A stretch of DNA of 64,000 bases, from assembly GCA_947500645.1 (NCBI GenBank), contig CANMSD010000003.1:122501-186500 (forward strand). Reading direction: 5' to 3'. This stretch comes from an uncultured Erythrobacter sp. (GTDB lineage: Bacteria; Pseudomonadota; Alphaproteobacteria; Sphingomonadales; Sphingomonadaceae). Under the pieces are notes generated by a model. That model had not been told where the DNA came from. It made no database searches and saw nothing but the letters and a program-made list of their open reading frames with translations. A program made the position numbers and the translations under genes. Of this stretch, positions 63,335 through 64,000 are shown piece after piece. Positions within the stretch are counted from its first letter, which is position 1, and every line of letters starts with the position of its first letter.

Positions 63335-64000
63335 TTAGCTTCTCTCCACGTTGACACTCGAGCTCAGAAAGCTCGCGGGGCCGAATGTCGTAAGGAAGCT
63401 TACATCGGCGGCATCGCGGCCCACTCCAATCTTGGCGATTTCTGCCGGATCGGCCATGCCGGTTGCATCGACCAGATGCCACGCGCCGCCGTCTTCGACG
63501 CTAGGGTCGGCAAGGAAAACCTCGGCGACCGCATGGAAATCCTGCGGCGTAACATCTGGCGCATAGCAGGCGACATAGCGCGCCGGGATTACCGAGGCGC
63601 GCGCCATCGCCACCAGAACATGCGCGTAATCGCGGCAAATCCCGCGCCGCTCGATAAAACTATCCGCTGCGCCTGTCTCCGCTCCGCTTGCGCCCGGCTC
63701 ATAGGTGAAGTGGTCTGCGATCCAGCTATGAATGGCTGCGATCCGCGCGCCGCCCGAGGTGCCAGCAAACTCGCTATCGACGAAGTTGTGGAATCGCCCG
63801 ACCTGGCAATAGCGCGAACCGAAAAGATATTCAGTCACTTCGCCCGGGATCAGATGAGCGGGCAGCGCCGGCAAAGTGGCAATATCGGCCAACTGCCGTT
63901 CGAGCGTGATATCCGCGCGGTAGCTCACTTCGAACTCGCCGTTCCCGCGCACCCAGATCCGCTCGCCGATATCGTCATGTGCCGCGACCCTCGCGCAATG
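63335..64000 (-). CDS. Transglutaminase-like cysteine protease-fold protein, 5' end beyond window
   Basis: The frame is open from its stop at 63335 through the right window edge, so the N-terminus lies outside. The catalytic triad is visible: Cys in RRGICRDYAHVL, His in DFHAVAEVFL and Asp in WHLVDATGM. The N-terminal part, HDDIGERIWVRGNGEFEV, is like the Bgl-type N-terminal extension found in bacterial transglutaminase-like proteins. Many act as peptidases or amidases; the role here is unknown. Tail-to-tail with the LacI gene. Confidence 0.88.
   Translation of the reverse strand, partial: HCARVAAHDDIGERIWVRGNGEFEVSYRADITLERQLADIATLPALPAHLIPGEVTEYLFGSRYCQVGRFHNFVDSEFAGTSGGARIAAIHSWIADHFTYEPGASGAETGAADSFIERRGICRDYAHVLVAMARASVIPARYVACYAPDVTPQDFHAVAEVFLADPSVEDGGAWHLVDATGMADPAEIAKIGVGRDAADVSFLTTFGPASFLSSSVNVERS

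Overview
The window looks like a chromosome segment of a GC-rich alphaproteobacterium of the order Sphingomonadales, most likely an Erythrobacter-like member. This is an inference from gene content: a ribosomal operon ending in initiator tRNA, a compact zwf-edd-glk Entner-Doudoroff cluster, a DUF1465/RcdA-type protein, paired DUF465 microproteins, a PmtA-type methyltransferase, PtsP and a cheA-cheW-cheY-cheB-cheR operon with two receptors. No database search was possible; family names come from motifs and overall sequence pattern.

Layout. 1-2725: 3' part of a 23S rRNA gene, 5S rRNA and tRNA-fMet. 2964-6670: a type I secretion pair (HlyB-like ABC exporter and HlyD-like adaptor). 6977-10764: an AT-richer accessory stretch of small, mostly unrecognised genes whose starts and stops overlap in a chain; it includes an Imm11-like (DUF1629-like) protein, a Sel1-repeat protein, two small one-helix proteins, a gene split by a single in-frame TAG and a frameshifted remnant. 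It reads as a decayed or atypical toxin-immunity region behind the exporter. 10661-16893 (minus): a six-gene overlapping operon (KAS III-like thiolase, extended SDR, metallo-beta-lactamase-fold hydrolase, F390-synthetase-like adenylating enzyme, ATP-grasp ligase, Rieske oxygenase) facing a TetR regulator across a direct-repeat operator candidate. It looks like a biosynthetic cluster of unknown product.

17843-29223 (minus): yaaA, two chemoreceptors, a GGDEF-EAL protein and cheR, cheB, cheY, cheW, cheA. 29308-44390: mixed transport and metabolic genes (MATE, class II aldolase, lipoprotein hydrolase, orphan 2Fe-2S protein, ArsC, MFS, PmtA-like, LipB, Old Yellow Enzyme, DMT transporter, NadA, acyl-CoA ligase, nucleotidyltransferase). 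Within it, 40231-40860 holds three copies of a small palindrome around a GIY-YIG nuclease gene. 44416-54827: MBL hydrolase, GlpK, RcdA-like, DUF465 proteins, PtsP, RodZ-like, CpoB-like, TilS and an L,D-transpeptidase. 55097-63295: the zwf-edd-glk-ppc-like operon and a divergent LacI regulator. The window ends inside a transglutaminase-like gene.

The items most worth a second look are the accessory region behind the exporter, the six-gene biosynthetic operon, the GIY-YIG gene framed by palindromes, two related long inverted repeats (45339-45410 and 55003-55075), and a PEP carboxylase homologue with altered catalytic blocks.
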